Part shown: one piece after another, positions 1-7,219 of the stretch
Numbering within the stretch: the first letter of the stretch is position 1
How the letters are laid out: each line of letters opens with the position of its first letter
The notes under the pieces: generated by a model
What the model saw: only the letters and a program-made list of their open reading frames with translations
Databases searched by the model: none
What the model was told of the DNA's origin: nothing
Translations under genes and position numbers: made by a program
Source: Leisingera daeponensis DSM 23529
GTDB taxonomy: Bacteria; Pseudomonadota; Alphaproteobacteria; Rhodobacterales; Rhodobacteraceae
Direction of reading: 5' to 3'
Length of the DNA: 64,000 nucleotides
Assembly: GCF_000473145.1 (NCBI RefSeq)
Contig: NZ_KI421500.1
Span: forward strand, 372,225 to 436,224

Positions 1-381
1 CATCTTCTGGCAGGTGTGGCTGTGGCCTTGGGGCTGGCGGGCGCTGCGGCGGCGGACCCGGTTCTGGGCGTCTGGAAAACCCAGACCGACGACGGCTCCT
101 ATGCCCATATCCAGATGGCCAAATGCGGCCCCGCGGTCTGCGGCAAGATCGCCCGCACCTTCAACAGCGAGGGGGAGTACAAGTCCCCGAACCTCGGCAA
201 GACGCTGGTGATCGACATGGTCCCCAACGGTGACGGCTCTTACGAGGGCAAGGTCTGGCGGCCGTCCAACAACAAGATCTACATCGGCAAGATGGATCTG
301 GCGGGCAGCTCGCTGGCCCTGCGCGGCTGCGTTGCGGGCGGTCTCATCTGCTCGAAACAAACCTGGACCCGCGTCCAGTAA
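1..381 (+). CDS. DUF2147 family exported protein (5' truncated)
   Basis: The reading frame is open from the first base, so the true start lies outside the window. The visible N-terminus is the hydrophobic end of a signal peptide (LLAGVAVALGLAGAAAA) followed by DPVLGVWKTQ, which is how mature DUF2147 proteins begin. Four cysteines (in KCGPAVCGK and GCVAGGLICSK) could form disulphides in the periplasm. The family has a small beta-barrel, lipocalin-like domain of about 115 residues and no agreed function. The mature part seems complete at the C-terminus. Family assignment is from sequence memory and is fairly secure; function is unknown. Confidence 0.8.
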   Translation, partial: HLLAGVAVALGLAGAAAADPVLGVWKTQTDDGSYAHIQMAKCGPAVCGKIARTFNSEGEYKSPNLGKTLVIDMVPNGDGSYEGKVWRPSNNKIYIGKMDLAGSSLALRGCVAGGLICSKQTWTRVQ

Positions 382-401
382 ACGCCCTTGAGGGGCTGCG
401 A

Positions 402-653
402 CTACAGCAGTCCCAGCTGCACCGGGATCGGCGCAAAGCCGCGTTTCAGCTGCCGGTCCCGGAACCCTTCGAAAATCGCCAGCGCCTCCGCATGCCCGGC
501 GAAATAGGTCCGCTTCTGCGCCCCGCCGGGCGCGTTCAGCGGCCCGGACACACGCTCGACACACCAGTCGCCGAACAGCGTCGGCGTCAGGGTCAGGAGG
601 CAATAGCGGTGATTGCCTTCGGCGTGGTCGTATTTCTCGAAACGGATGTGCAA
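402..653 (-). CDS. WGR domain-containing protein
   Basis: This 83-residue protein is essentially one WGR domain, a small fold named after a conserved Trp-Gly-Arg motif and found in PARPs and many bacterial single-domain proteins. The match is the pattern HIRFEKYD...HRYCLLTLTPTLFGDWCVERVSG, a polypeptide that copies the N-terminal part of the domain with GDW in place of the strict WGR. Bacterial single-domain members have no settled role; nucleic-acid binding is the usual suggestion. The first codon is TTG with no clear purine-rich ribosome site before it, so the start is uncertain. It is separated from the downstream-facing redoxin gene by about 110 bases and may be a separate unit. Confidence 0.7.
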   Translation of the reverse strand: MHIRFEKYDHAEGNHRYCLLTLTPTLFGDWCVERVSGPLNAPGGAQKRTYFAGHAEALAIFEGFRDRQLKRGFAPIPVQLGLL

Positions 654-763
654 GGGAGGGGCTGCCGCAGTGACAAAAGGTCCGCACCGTATGCCCCGAA
701 GCGGACCCCTTGTCTATTGTTCAATCCGGCGAATTGCACCGGCCCCGGCGTCTGCCGTGACGC

Positions 764-1300
764 TCAGACCTCACCGGTGTATTCGCCGCGCGCCGGGTAG
801 TTGTTGGGGATCGCGAAATCCAGCGCTGCCACCAGTTCCGCGAAATGCGGGCGCACAAACGGCATGGTCTGAACCGAGCCATAGTACAGCGTCCGCTGCG
901 GTGTCACCATGAACAGGCCGGGTTCGGCAAACAGCTCCGGTTCCTCGATCCCGATAGAGGTCTTGCCGCGCGAGGTGGAGATATACAGCCCCCAGTCGCG
1001 GGCTTCGGACAGCGGCAGGCCGTAGCCGAACCGCAGCGCCTTGGCCTCGATCTTGTCCGCCATGGCGCGGGTGCGCTCCTCGCCGTCGGTGCTGATCGCA
1101 ATGGAGCCGACACCGCGCTCTGCGAAGTCCGGGACCTTCTTTTCGAAGTCCTTCAGGTAATTCGCGCAGATCGGGCAGTGCAGGCCCCGGTAAAAGCAGA
1201 TCACGGTGCCGCGCTCAGCCGTCTCCGAGGAGAGATCAAAAGCACCATGGTCCAGCGTCGGCAGGGTCAGGTTCGGGGTTTTCTGGCGGGGGATCAGCAC
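764..1300 (-). CDS. AhpC/TSA-family redoxin (peroxiredoxin-like)
   Basis: A 178-residue thioredoxin-fold protein. The active site is in FYRGLHCPICANYL, a CPxC pair preceded by the FYRG strand typical of a peroxiredoxin-like AhpC/TSA subgroup; these proteins are expected to reduce peroxides or act as thiol oxidoreductases in the cytoplasm. I chose the GTG at 1300 because AAGGA lies about eight bases upstream and the alternative upstream ATG would run into the divergent regulator gene. A 100-base gap separates it from the AraC-type gene transcribed the other way, so that regulator is a candidate controller. Substrate is not readable from sequence. Confidence 0.8.
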   Translation of the reverse strand: MLIPRQKTPNLTLPTLDHGAFDLSSETAERGTVICFYRGLHCPICANYLKDFEKKVPDFAERGVGSIAISTDGEERTRAMADKIEAKALRFGYGLPLSEARDWGLYISTSRGKTSIGIEEPELFAEPGLFMVTPQRTLYYGSVQTMPFVRPHFAELVAALDFAIPNNYPARGEYTGEV

Positions 1301-1400
1301 GTGACGGTTCCTTGCAATTGCTGTGAGGGGCGGTTGCCGGGAAGTGTTGCAAAGTTTATTGTCGCATAAATCCGAAAAACCTGACGGGAAACCCGAAATC

Positions 1401-2132
1401 ATGGACCGCCTCACCACCTTGATGGACCGTTTCCAGCTGGCGGTGCAGGCCGCCCGGCCGGGGCAGGCCAATCTGATCGCGCTTGCGGACAGCGGCGGCG
1501 CGCCGGTGCGTATCCGCTACTGCACCAAGGGGGCGATGGAGGGGCTGGACCCGGACGCGGTCATGTGGGCGGCGCAGGTGGAATGGTCGGGCCAGAGCAA
1601 CCCGTTTCTGGCCGCGCTGCCGCCGGTGGTGGACTATGACATCACCAGCAACGCCGAGGCGCAGGGGCTGGTGCGGCTGATGCAGGAGGAGGCCGAGGGC
1701 CAGCACTGCGGCGCGCAGTCGGTGATTAACCGGCTGGGCGAGGTGCTGATGGTGCATCTGCTGCGCAACCAGATCCGGAGGGGCGCGACCGGGCCCGGGC
1801 TCTTGGCGGGCCTTGCCGATCCGCGCCTCAGCCGGGCCATCGTGGCGATGCATGATCATCCGGGCAGGCTTTGGACCAACGCCGATCTGGCGCAGGAGGC
1901 GGGGCTGTCGCTGTCACGCTTTGCCGAGCTGTTCGCTGCCGAAGTCGGGGAAACCCCGATCGGCTACCTGCGCCGCTGGCGGCTGATCCTGGCGCATCAG
2001 GATCTTGCGCGCGGCGACCGGGTGGAGGCGGTGGCCCGCCGCTACGCCTACACCAGCCCCGAAGGCTTCACCCGCGCCTTCCGCAAGGCGTACGGCTTGG
2101 CGCCGGTTTCAGTGCGCACCTCGGCGGCCTGA
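1401..2132 (+). CDS. AraC family transcriptional regulator
   Basis: A 243-residue regulator. Residues 1-125 look like the cupin-type sensor found in one AraC subfamily; the last 95 residues carry two helix-turn-helix motifs, with the second in the form AVARRYAYTSPEGFTRAFRKAYGLAP, close to the AraC signature. The ATG at 1401 was preferred to an upstream GTG/ATG because it gives the usual length and leaves the divergent promoter region (1301-1400) free. The divergent redoxin gene is the most likely target. The inducer is unknown. Confidence 0.88.
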   Translation: MDRLTTLMDRFQLAVQAARPGQANLIALADSGGAPVRIRYCTKGAMEGLDPDAVMWAAQVEWSGQSNPFLAALPPVVDYDITSNAEAQGLVRLMQEEAEGQHCGAQSVINRLGEVLMVHLLRNQIRRGATGPGLLAGLADPRLSRAIVAMHDHPGRLWTNADLAQEAGLSLSRFAELFAAEVGETPIGYLRRWRLILAHQDLARGDRVEAVARRYAYTSPEGFTRAFRKAYGLAPVSVRTSAA

Positions 2133-2140
2133 ACGCCGCA

Positions 2141-2174
2141 CTTTCATCTTTCCCGAAATACTCCCGCCGGAGGC
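2141..2174. repeat. Roseobacter-type extragenic repeat (copy 1)
   Basis: Read on the minus strand this stretch has the order CCTCCGGCGGGAGTATTTC followed by GGGAAAGATGAAAG. A related stretch lies at 38650-38713 (CCCCCGGGATATTCCGGG then CCAGAAAAAG). The shared plan is a C-rich run, GGG(A)NTATTYCGGG and an AGA/AAG tail. I recall such elements as common between genes in roseobacter genomes, but the two copies here are the only evidence in the window. Confidence 0.4.
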
Positions 2175-2192
2175 ACGGCGCGCCAGCGCCGT
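2175..2192. terminator. Hairpin between convergent araC-type gene and hisH
   Basis: A 7-bp perfect stem, ACGGCGC/GCGCCGT, with loop GCCA lies between two convergent stop codons. There is no strong T-run on either side, so it may act as a weak bidirectional terminator. Confidence 0.45.
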
Positions 2193-2196
2193 TCCC

Positions 2197-2835
2197 TTAA
2201 GGTTGCCAGGTCAGGAAGTTGCCGATCATGCGCAGCCCGGTGGCCTGGCTTTTTTCCGGGTGGAACTGCATTCCGATCATGGTGTCGCGCCCGATGACAG
2301 CGGTGACGTCGCCCGCATAGTCCACATGCGCCAGCCGCTCTGCCGGGTTGGCCACGCGGAAATGGTAAGAATGCACGAAATACACGTGGTCACCGCTCTC
2401 GATCCCGTCAAACACCGGGTGTGCCTGGTCGATCACCAGATCGTTCCAGCCCATATGCGGCACTTTCAGGGCGGGGTCCGCCGGCGTGATCTTCACCACA
2501 TCGCCGCCAACCCAGCCAAGGCCCGGCGTCTCGGTGTATTCATGCCCTGTGGTCGCCATCAGCTGCATGCCGACGCAGATGCCCAGGAACGGGCGGCCCT
2601 TCTGTTCCACCGCTTCAACCATGGCGTCATAAATGCCCTTGTGGCCGCGCAGCTCGGCCGCGCAGGCCGGAAAGGCGCCGTCGCCGGGCAGCACCAGCCG
2701 GTCGGCGCGGGCCACCACATCGGCGTCAGAGGTCACCACAACCTCGCCAGCGTCCATCTCCCGCGCCATGCGCTGAAAGGCTTTTTCGGCGGAGTGCAGG
2801 TTGCCGGATTCGTAGTCGATGATCGCGGTCAGCAT
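2197..2835 (-). CDS. hisH: Imidazole glycerol phosphate synthase, glutaminase subunit HisH
   Basis: The 212-residue class I glutamine amidotransferase subunit releases ammonia from glutamine and feeds it to HisF for imidazole ring formation in histidine synthesis. The catalytic triad is visible: Cys87 in GICVGMQ, and His192 and Glu194 in FHPEKS. The oxyanion strand motif LPGDGAF is at about 49-55. The ATG at 2835 begins MLTAIIDYESGN, a standard HisH start, one base after the hisB stop codon, so the two genes form an operon. hisA and hisF do not follow here; the next gene converges from the other side. Confidence 0.96.
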   Translation of the reverse strand: MLTAIIDYESGNLHSAEKAFQRMAREMDAGEVVVTSDADVVARADRLVLPGDGAFPACAAELRGHKGIYDAMVEAVEQKGRPFLGICVGMQLMATTGHEYTETPGLGWVGGDVVKITPADPALKVPHMGWNDLVIDQAHPVFDGIESGDHVYFVHSYHFRVANPAERLAHVDYAGDVTAVIGRDTMIGMQFHPEKSQATGLRMIGNFLTWQP

Positions 2836-2836
2836 C

Positions 2837-3424
2837 TCAGAGCGCGCCCTTGGTCGACGGAATCGCATCCGCCTTGCGCGGGTCGGTCTCCACCGCCAGC
2901 CGCAGCGCGCGGGCGACAGCCTTGAACGCCGCCTCGGCAATGTGGTGGCTGTTGAACCCGTGCAGCTGGTCGATGTGCAGGGTGATGCCGCCATGGGTGC
3001 TCAACGCCTGGAAAAACTCCCGCACCAGTTCTGTATCGAAGGTGCCGATCTTCTGGGCCGGCAGCGTCACATTCCAGATCAGGAAAGGCCGCGCCGACAG
3101 GTCCAGTGCGCAGCGCACCTGGGCGTCATCCATCGGCAGGTGGCACTCGCCATAGCGACGGATGCCTTTCTTGTCCCCCAGCGCCTGCACCAGCGCCTGA
3201 CCCAGCGCGATGCCGGTGTCCTCCACCGTGTGGTGGTCGTCGATATGGTAATCGCCCTTGGCGCGGATGGTCATGTCGATCAGCGAATGACGCGCTAGCT
3301 GGTCCAGCATGTGGTCGAAAAAGCCGACGCCGGTCTGGTTGTCATAAACCCCGGTGCCGTCGAGGTTGATCTCAACCGAGATATCGGTTTCCGCGGTCTT
3401 GCGGGTCACTTTGGCGGTACGCAT
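2837..3424 (-). CDS. hisB: Imidazoleglycerol-phosphate dehydratase HisB
   Basis: This 195-residue Mn-dependent dehydratase turns imidazoleglycerol phosphate into imidazoleacetol phosphate in the histidine pathway. Metal-binding motifs [26 protein letters not shown] and [13 protein letters not shown] are all present, which is the typical repeated HisB pattern, and the length matches single-domain bacterial HisB. An ATG 21 bases upstream (3445) is also in frame, but the ATG at 3424 has AAGGA about ten bases ahead and gives the standard [14 protein letters not shown] start. It precedes hisH by one base and is probably the first gene of the operon. Confidence 0.96.
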   Translation of the reverse strand: MRTAKVTRKTAETDISVEINLDGTGVYDNQTGVGFFDHMLDQLARHSLIDMTIRAKGDYHIDDHHTVEDTGIALGQALVQALGDKKGIRRYGECHLPMDDAQVRCALDLSARPFLIWNVTLPAQKIGTFDTELVREFFQALSTHGGITLHIDQLHGFNSHHIAEAAFKAVARALRLAVETDPRKADAIPSTKGAL

Positions 3425-3627
3425 CAGCGGCTTATCCTTCGTCATGCTGCAAGAGCTTCAGTTCTGCCTGGGCGCTTATAGGGCGGGCAGGGGGGCTGGC
3501 TCAAGTGCGGCATAGTGCAAGCGGCGCAATCTGTTGCAGCAATCCCGGTCCCATGCCGGTCTCTTGCGCCCGGATGCGCCGCGTGCGAGCTTGGGCGCAA
3601 ATTCCTGATCAGCCACGAGAGCCTCCC

Positions 3628-3867
3628 ATGTCCATCTGCGTTTTTGTCCAGATCCGCTGCAAACCCGGCACCACCTACAAGGTGGCCGAGGAGATTGCCC
3701 TGCGGGAAATCCATTCGGAACTCTATTCCACCAGCGGCAATTTCGACCTGCTGATGAAGCTGTATATCCCGACGGGGGAGGATGTGGGCAAATACATCAA
3801 CGACAAGCTTTTGCAGATCGAAGGGATCGAGCGGTCGCTGACCACCATGACCTACAAGGTGTTCTGA
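3628..3867 (+). CDS. Stand-alone Lrp/AsnC ligand-binding (RAM) domain protein
   Basis: A 79-residue protein consisting only of the ferredoxin-like effector domain of Lrp/AsnC regulators, without the N-terminal helix-turn-helix. Recognisable parts are an initial strand VFVQIRC, the EEIALREIHSELYSTSGNFDLLMKLY core and a last strand MTYKVF. Such stand-alone domains oligomerise and bind amino acids in known members, and may modulate full-length Lrp proteins; the ligand here is unknown. It is divergent from hisB with a 200-base gap and is followed by a good terminator, so it is probably monocistronic. Confidence 0.85.
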   Translation: MSICVFVQIRCKPGTTYKVAEEIALREIHSELYSTSGNFDLLMKLYIPTGEDVGKYINDKLLQIEGIERSLTTMTYKVF

Positions 3868-3897
3868 AACGTCCGGCAGCAAAGCCGCAGACAGCAA

Positions 3898-3922
3898 AGC
3901 GCCCCGCAATGCGGGGCGTTTA
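3898..3922 (+). terminator. Intrinsic terminator
   Basis: An 8-bp perfect stem, CGCCCCGC/GCGGGGCG, loop AAT, followed by TTTAACGTTT. It closes the RAM-domain gene and may also serve the convergent aminotransferase gene. Confidence 0.75.
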
Positions 3923-3942
3923 ACGTTTCGGGCGGGGATGGA

Positions 3943-5295
3943 TCAGGCCGCGATCAGCCCTTTGTCCTGCAATTCTGCATAGGCGGTATCAACCGCGGTC
4001 TTCATCCGGGCCAGCATATCGTCCACCTCTGCCTTGGTGATGATCAGCGGCGGGCACAGCGCCAGCGCATTGCCGGCCACCGCCCGCAGGATCAGCCCGT
4101 TCTCCTGGCAGGCCTTCTGCGCAGCCGCGCCCGCGGCACCCTTGTCAAAGCTGGCGCCAGTGGTCTTGTTCGACACCAGCTCCAGCGCCGCGATCAGCCC
4201 CTTGCCGCGCACCTCGCCCACCAGCGGGTGGTCGGTGAAGATCTCGCGCAGCTGCACCTGCATATAGGCGCCCACCTCGGCGGCGTGCTCGAACAGGTTG
4301 TCGCGCTCATAGATCTCCAGCGTCTTCAGCGCCGCCGCACAGGCCGCCGGGTGGCCGGAATAGGTATAGCCGTGGCCGAACACACCGACCTCATTGGTCT
4401 GCGCGATCATCGCCTCATACATCCAGCCGGGAATGACCGAGGCCGAGATCGGGAAATAGGCCGAGCTCAGCTGCTTGGCAAAGGTCATCAGGTCCGGCTT
4501 GATGCCCATGGTGGTGCAGCCGAAATCGGCACCGGTGCGCCCGAAGCCGCAGATCACCTCATCGGCCCAGATCAGGATGCCATGCTTGCGCAGCACCGCC
4601 TGCAGCTTCTCGTAGTAGCCCTCCGGCGGCACGATCACGCCCGATGCGCCGGTGATCGGCTCCACGATCATCGCGGCGATGGTGTCGGGGTCTTCCGCCA
4701 GGATCTGCTCTTCCAGGTTATTGATGATCCGGTCGACAAACTGCTCCTCGGTCTCGTTGCCCCGGCGGCCGGTGTAATAGTGCGGCGCGTCCGAGCGCAG
4801 GATGTGCAGCGCCTCCAGCGGTGCGTCGAAATGCGCCAGATTCGCGGGCAGGGAGGTCAGCGAGCCGGCAGCAACGGTCACCCCGTGATAGCCGCGCTCG
4901 CGGGTGATGATCTTGCGCTTCTCCGGCTTGCCGATGGCATTGAAGTAATAGCGCAGCATCTTGTAATGCGTGTCATTGGCGTCCGAGCCGGAGTTGCCGA
5001 AGAAGATATAGGCATCCTCCACCGGCACCATCGCCTTCAGCTTTTCGGCCAGCTCCATGATCGGCTTGTGGGTCTTGCCGCCGAAGGTGTGGGTGAACGG
5101 CAGCTTGTGCAGCTGCTCGGTGATCGCGTCCATCACCTCGGTGTTGCTGTAGCCCAGCGAGGTGCACCACAGGCCGGCCAGCCCTTCGATGTATTTGTTG
5201 CCGTCCGTGTCATAAACATAGATGCCTTCGCCGCGGTCCAGGCAGAGCTGTTCTGTCGCGGTGAAATTGGTGGTGGGATAGATGACTGGGGCCAT
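3943..5295 (-). CDS. Class III pyridoxal-phosphate aminotransferase
   Basis: A 450-residue fold-type I aminotransferase. The PLP lysine is Lys274 in LMTFAKQLSSAY; upstream WADEVICGFGRTG supplies the Asp that contacts the pyridine nitrogen, and FFGNSGSDAND binds the phosphate. It belongs to the omega-amino acid:pyruvate group, which includes beta-alanine, GABA and taurine transaminases; the donor cannot be fixed from sequence. The ATG at 5295 was chosen because longer readings run through a tRNA gene. A 150-base gap holds the terminator of that tRNA, so the gene probably has its own promoter. Confidence 0.9.
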   Translation of the reverse strand: MAPVIYPTTNFTATEQLCLDRGEGIYVYDTDGNKYIEGLAGLWCTSLGYSNTEVMDAITEQLHKLPFTHTFGGKTHKPIMELAEKLKAMVPVEDAYIFFGNSGSDANDTHYKMLRYYFNAIGKPEKRKIITRERGYHGVTVAAGSLTSLPANLAHFDAPLEALHILRSDAPHYYTGRRGNETEEQFVDRIINNLEEQILAEDPDTIAAMIVEPITGASGVIVPPEGYYEKLQAVLRKHGILIWADEVICGFGRTGADFGCTTMGIKPDLMTFAKQLSSAYFPISASVIPGWMYEAMIAQTNEVGVFGHGYTYSGHPAACAAALKTLEIYERDNLFEHAAEVGAYMQVQLREIFTDHPLVGEVRGKGLIAALELVSNKTTGASFDKGAAGAAAQKACQENGLILRAVAGNALALCPPLIITKAEVDDMLARMKTAVDTAYAELQDKGLIAA

Positions 5296-5408
5296 GTCCA
5301 AACTCCTGCAATGAGCTGCCGCACGGGCTGTTTGGCAGTAGCTTTGGCGTGTTTTGCAACGCACGTCAAAAGGAATTTGATCAAATTTAACAAGCGGAGT
5401 GGAAAAAG

Positions 5409-5438
5409 CGAAAAGCCGCCCCGGAGGGCGGCTTTTTC
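5409..5438 (-). terminator. Terminator of tRNA-Gly copy 1
   Basis: An 11-bp perfect stem (5411-5421 with 5426-5436) and 4-base loop; on the minus strand the right arm ends in a T-run followed by CGCTTTTTCC. Classic factor-independent terminator just after the tRNA. Confidence 0.85.
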
Positions 5439-5447
5439 GGTTCCGGA

Positions 5448-5522
5448 TGGAGCGGGCGATGAGATTCGAACTCACGACCCTTACCTTGGCAAGGTAATGC
5501 TCTACCCCTGAGCTACGCCCGC
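5448..5522 (-). tRNA. tRNA-Gly (anticodon GCC), copy 1
   Basis: On the minus strand the acceptor arms GCGGGCG/CGCCCGC pair perfectly, the D arm reads GCTCAGGGGTAGAGC, the anticodon arm is TTACC-TTGCCAA-GGTAA and the T arm contains GTTCGAAT. The CCA end is encoded. The 75-base sequence is identical to the copies at 5668-5742 and 8324-8398. Confidence 0.97.
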
Positions 5523-5542
5523 GCTGCCATCTGGTGAAGCGG

Positions 5543-5571
5543 TGAATAGGAAATCCGGCGGAGGGCTGCAA
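5543..5571 (-). promoter_or_regulatory. Sigma-70 type promoter of tRNA-Gly copy 1
   Basis: On the minus strand TTGCAG and TATTCA are separated by exactly 17 bases and end about 20 bases before the tRNA. The same arrangement, with changed spacer sequence, recurs before the other two copies, which supports it. Confidence 0.7.
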
Positions 5572-5629
5572 GCGGAAAATGACAAGGCGGGGAAAGAAAT
5601 TCCGGCCCGTGCCGCAGCCCGGAAACGCC

Positions 5630-5655
5630 AAAGGCCGCCCCGAAGGACGGCCTTT
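5630..5655 (-). terminator. Terminator of tRNA-Gly copy 2
   Basis: Stem AAAGGCCG/CGGCCTTT with a 10-base loop, between copies 1 and 2 of the tRNA. It is weaker than the copy 1 terminator. Confidence 0.65.
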
Positions 5656-5667
5656 GCGGCTTTCGAA

Positions 5668-5742
5668 TGGAGCGGGCGATGAGATTCGAACTCACGACCC
5701 TTACCTTGGCAAGGTAATGCTCTACCCCTGAGCTACGCCCGC
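5668..5742 (-). tRNA. tRNA-Gly (anticodon GCC), copy 2
   Basis: Identical in sequence to copy 1, including encoded CCA. It lies 145 bases upstream of copy 1 in the same direction, with its own promoter and terminator. Confidence 0.97.
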
Positions 5743-5762
5743 GCTGCCATTCGGTGAGGCGC

Positions 5763-5791
5763 TGTTTAGGGATTTCCAAAACGGGTCGCAA
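5763..5791 (-). promoter_or_regulatory. Sigma-70 type promoter of tRNA-Gly copy 2
   Basis: Minus strand TTGCGA, 17-base spacer, TAAACA, at the same distance from the tRNA as in the other copies. Confidence 0.55.
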
Positions 5792-5832
5792 GAGGAAATT
5801 TGAAAAAACGCGCAAGTATCTGTGGGTAAGCG

Positions 5833-6246
5833 TTATTCTCCGGTTCTGAGGAAGTCTGCGAGGCGGTTTTTCAGGGCTTCAAGGTCCTTGGTCTCGCATT
5901 CCCAGACCGTCAGCACCTGCCAGCCAGCCGCCTGCAAGGCCGCCGCGTGCTCCGCGTCGCGTTCGGCATTGCGCTGGAGTTTCGGCTCCCAGTAATCGCG
6001 GCGGCTGGCCGGAATGCGCCCGTCTCGGCAATCATGCAGATGCCAGAAACAGCCATGCACAAAGATCACCTTGCGGCGCGGCCCGAATACCAGATCGGGC
6101 TTGCCGGGCAGGTCCTTGCGGTGCAGCCGGTAGCGGACCCCCATTCCGTGCACCATCCGCCGCACCAGCATTTCCGGCTTGGTATGCTTGGCGCGGATCT
6201 TCGCCATATTGGCGCTGCGCCGTTCGGGTGTCAGCTTGTCGGCCAT
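5833..6246 (-). CDS. Very short patch repair endonuclease (Vsr family)
   Basis: A 137-residue Vsr protein. Vsr nicks 5' of the T in T:G mismatches that arise when 5-methylcytosine deaminates inside a methyltransferase site. Family motifs are present: RSANMAKIRAKHTKPE at the N-terminus, LPGKPDLVF with the catalytic Asp, KVIFVHGCFWHLHDC with the metal/zinc histidines and cysteines, and a final VLTVWECE. It begins inside the end of the NaeI-like gene (16-base overlap), so the two are translationally linked. Its job here is most likely to protect the recognition sites of the neighbouring C5 methyltransferase. Confidence 0.92.
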   Translation of the reverse strand: MADKLTPERRSANMAKIRAKHTKPEMLVRRMVHGMGVRYRLHRKDLPGKPDLVFGPRRKVIFVHGCFWHLHDCRDGRIPASRRDYWEPKLQRNAERDAEHAAALQAAGWQVLTVWECETKDLEALKNRLADFLRTGE

Positions 6247-7133
6247 TTCACGGCATGTCCGGATTGTGCGGCCATGCGGGCATGATACTCGTTTTCGACC
6301 CGGCAGGAAATGAACTCGCCGCCGGCGCAGGGCGGCAGGTCCAGCGCCTTGATAAGCTGGCTGTCGTACTGGCCGGAGAGCAGCAGGATGCCGTCCCGGG
6401 CCAGCAGGTCCCGCGTGCCGCGCCCCTTGTCCGAGCGGATCCGGCGCATGAAGTCCTTCTGCTGCGCCACCGCCTCCACCACATCGCGCGGAACCGGGCG
6501 GCGCTGGATCAGCCGGAACAGCTGCGCCATGCGCTCGTTTCCGGTATCGCCCGCAAAGATCTGCTGGACTGCGGCCTCATCCGCGGTGCGCCAGAAGTTG
6601 GCGGGGTAGGGCTGATCTTTGAACAGCCACAGGATATGTCGGAAGCCCTCGGCAGAGATGCTGCGCTTGGCGTCCTTGTTCTGGCCTTGGGTCAGGTATG
6701 CGGGCCGGGCGACGATCAGGCCCAGGTAACAGCGCGCCCGCACCTCATCGGCGGCGACCAGCAGGCAGGCGCAGTCAATCGCCTCGGTAGGGATCATCCA
6801 GTTGCCGCCCATGGTGTGCTTGATGTCGACATCCCGGCCCAGAATCTCGGTATCCAGCCGCCCCTTGCGCAAGCGCAAGAGCGCCCGCAGTTCGATCTCC
6901 ACCCGGGTGCCGATATAGGTCTTTTCGGTTTTCTCCAGCTCTTCATACGCGCGCCGCCCGGTCTTGGGCGTCATGATCACATCATCAATGCACTGGCGCA
7001 GCATCTGCGGCACGTCATGTTCCAGCGCCAGCGCGCCGCCGGCACGGGTCGTGATCTCCTCCGCCAGCGGGAGGAGGGTGCCGAAGTCCGGATGGCCGGG
7101 AAGCACAAGGCTGTCGGGAAGTTTCAGTTTCAT
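6231..7133 (-). CDS. NaeI-like type II restriction endonuclease
   Basis: A 300-residue protein resembling NaeI, a type IIE enzyme that cuts GCCGGC after binding two sites and is related to topoisomerases. The four catalytic residues known for NaeI (Glu, Asp, Asp, Lys) can be placed at Glu79, Asp94, Asp103 and Lys105 (GRLDTE...DVDIKHT), with the same Asp-Asp and Asp-Lys spacings as in NaeI. The C-terminal half would be the DNA-binding allosteric domain. NaeI is about 317 residues. The gene sits between the methyltransferase and vsr. Family is inferred from motif pattern and context; the actual target sequence is not proven. Confidence 0.8.
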   Translation of the reverse strand: MKLKLPDSLVLPGHPDFGTLLPLAEEITTRAGGALALEHDVPQMLRQCIDDVIMTPKTGRRAYEELEKTEKTYIGTRVEIELRALLRLRKGRLDTEILGRDVDIKHTMGGNWMIPTEAIDCACLLVAADEVRARCYLGLIVARPAYLTQGQNKDAKRSISAEGFRHILWLFKDQPYPANFWRTADEAAVQQIFAGDTGNERMAQLFRLIQRRPVPRDVVEAVAQQKDFMRRIRSDKGRGTRDLLARDGILLLSGQYDSQLIKALDLPPCAGGEFISCRVENEYHARMAAQSGHAVKWPTS

Positions 7134-7142
7134 CTTATGTTC

Positions 7143-7192
7143 CGCCCGGCGGTACGCCGGGCAGCGCCCGGCCCCACGGGGCGGGCGCTGCC
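7143..7192 (-). other. Two hairpins between methyltransferase and endonuclease genes
   Basis: The 86-base gap contains two adjoining perfect inverted repeats: an 11-bp stem at 7160-7170 with 7182-7192, and an 8-bp stem at 7144-7151 with 7155-7162. Both lie just upstream of the endonuclease start on the minus strand and share bases, so the two structures exclude each other in part. There is no T-run. They could lower endonuclease expression relative to the methyltransferase. Confidence 0.5.
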
Positions 7193-7219
7193 GTCAGGTA
7201 ATGAATCGCTTTGGTGCCT

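Noticed and set aside
5296..5631. N-terminal extension of the aminotransferase gene
   Set aside because: It would translate through tRNA-Gly copy 1 and its promoter; the ATG at 5295 gives the normal family start.
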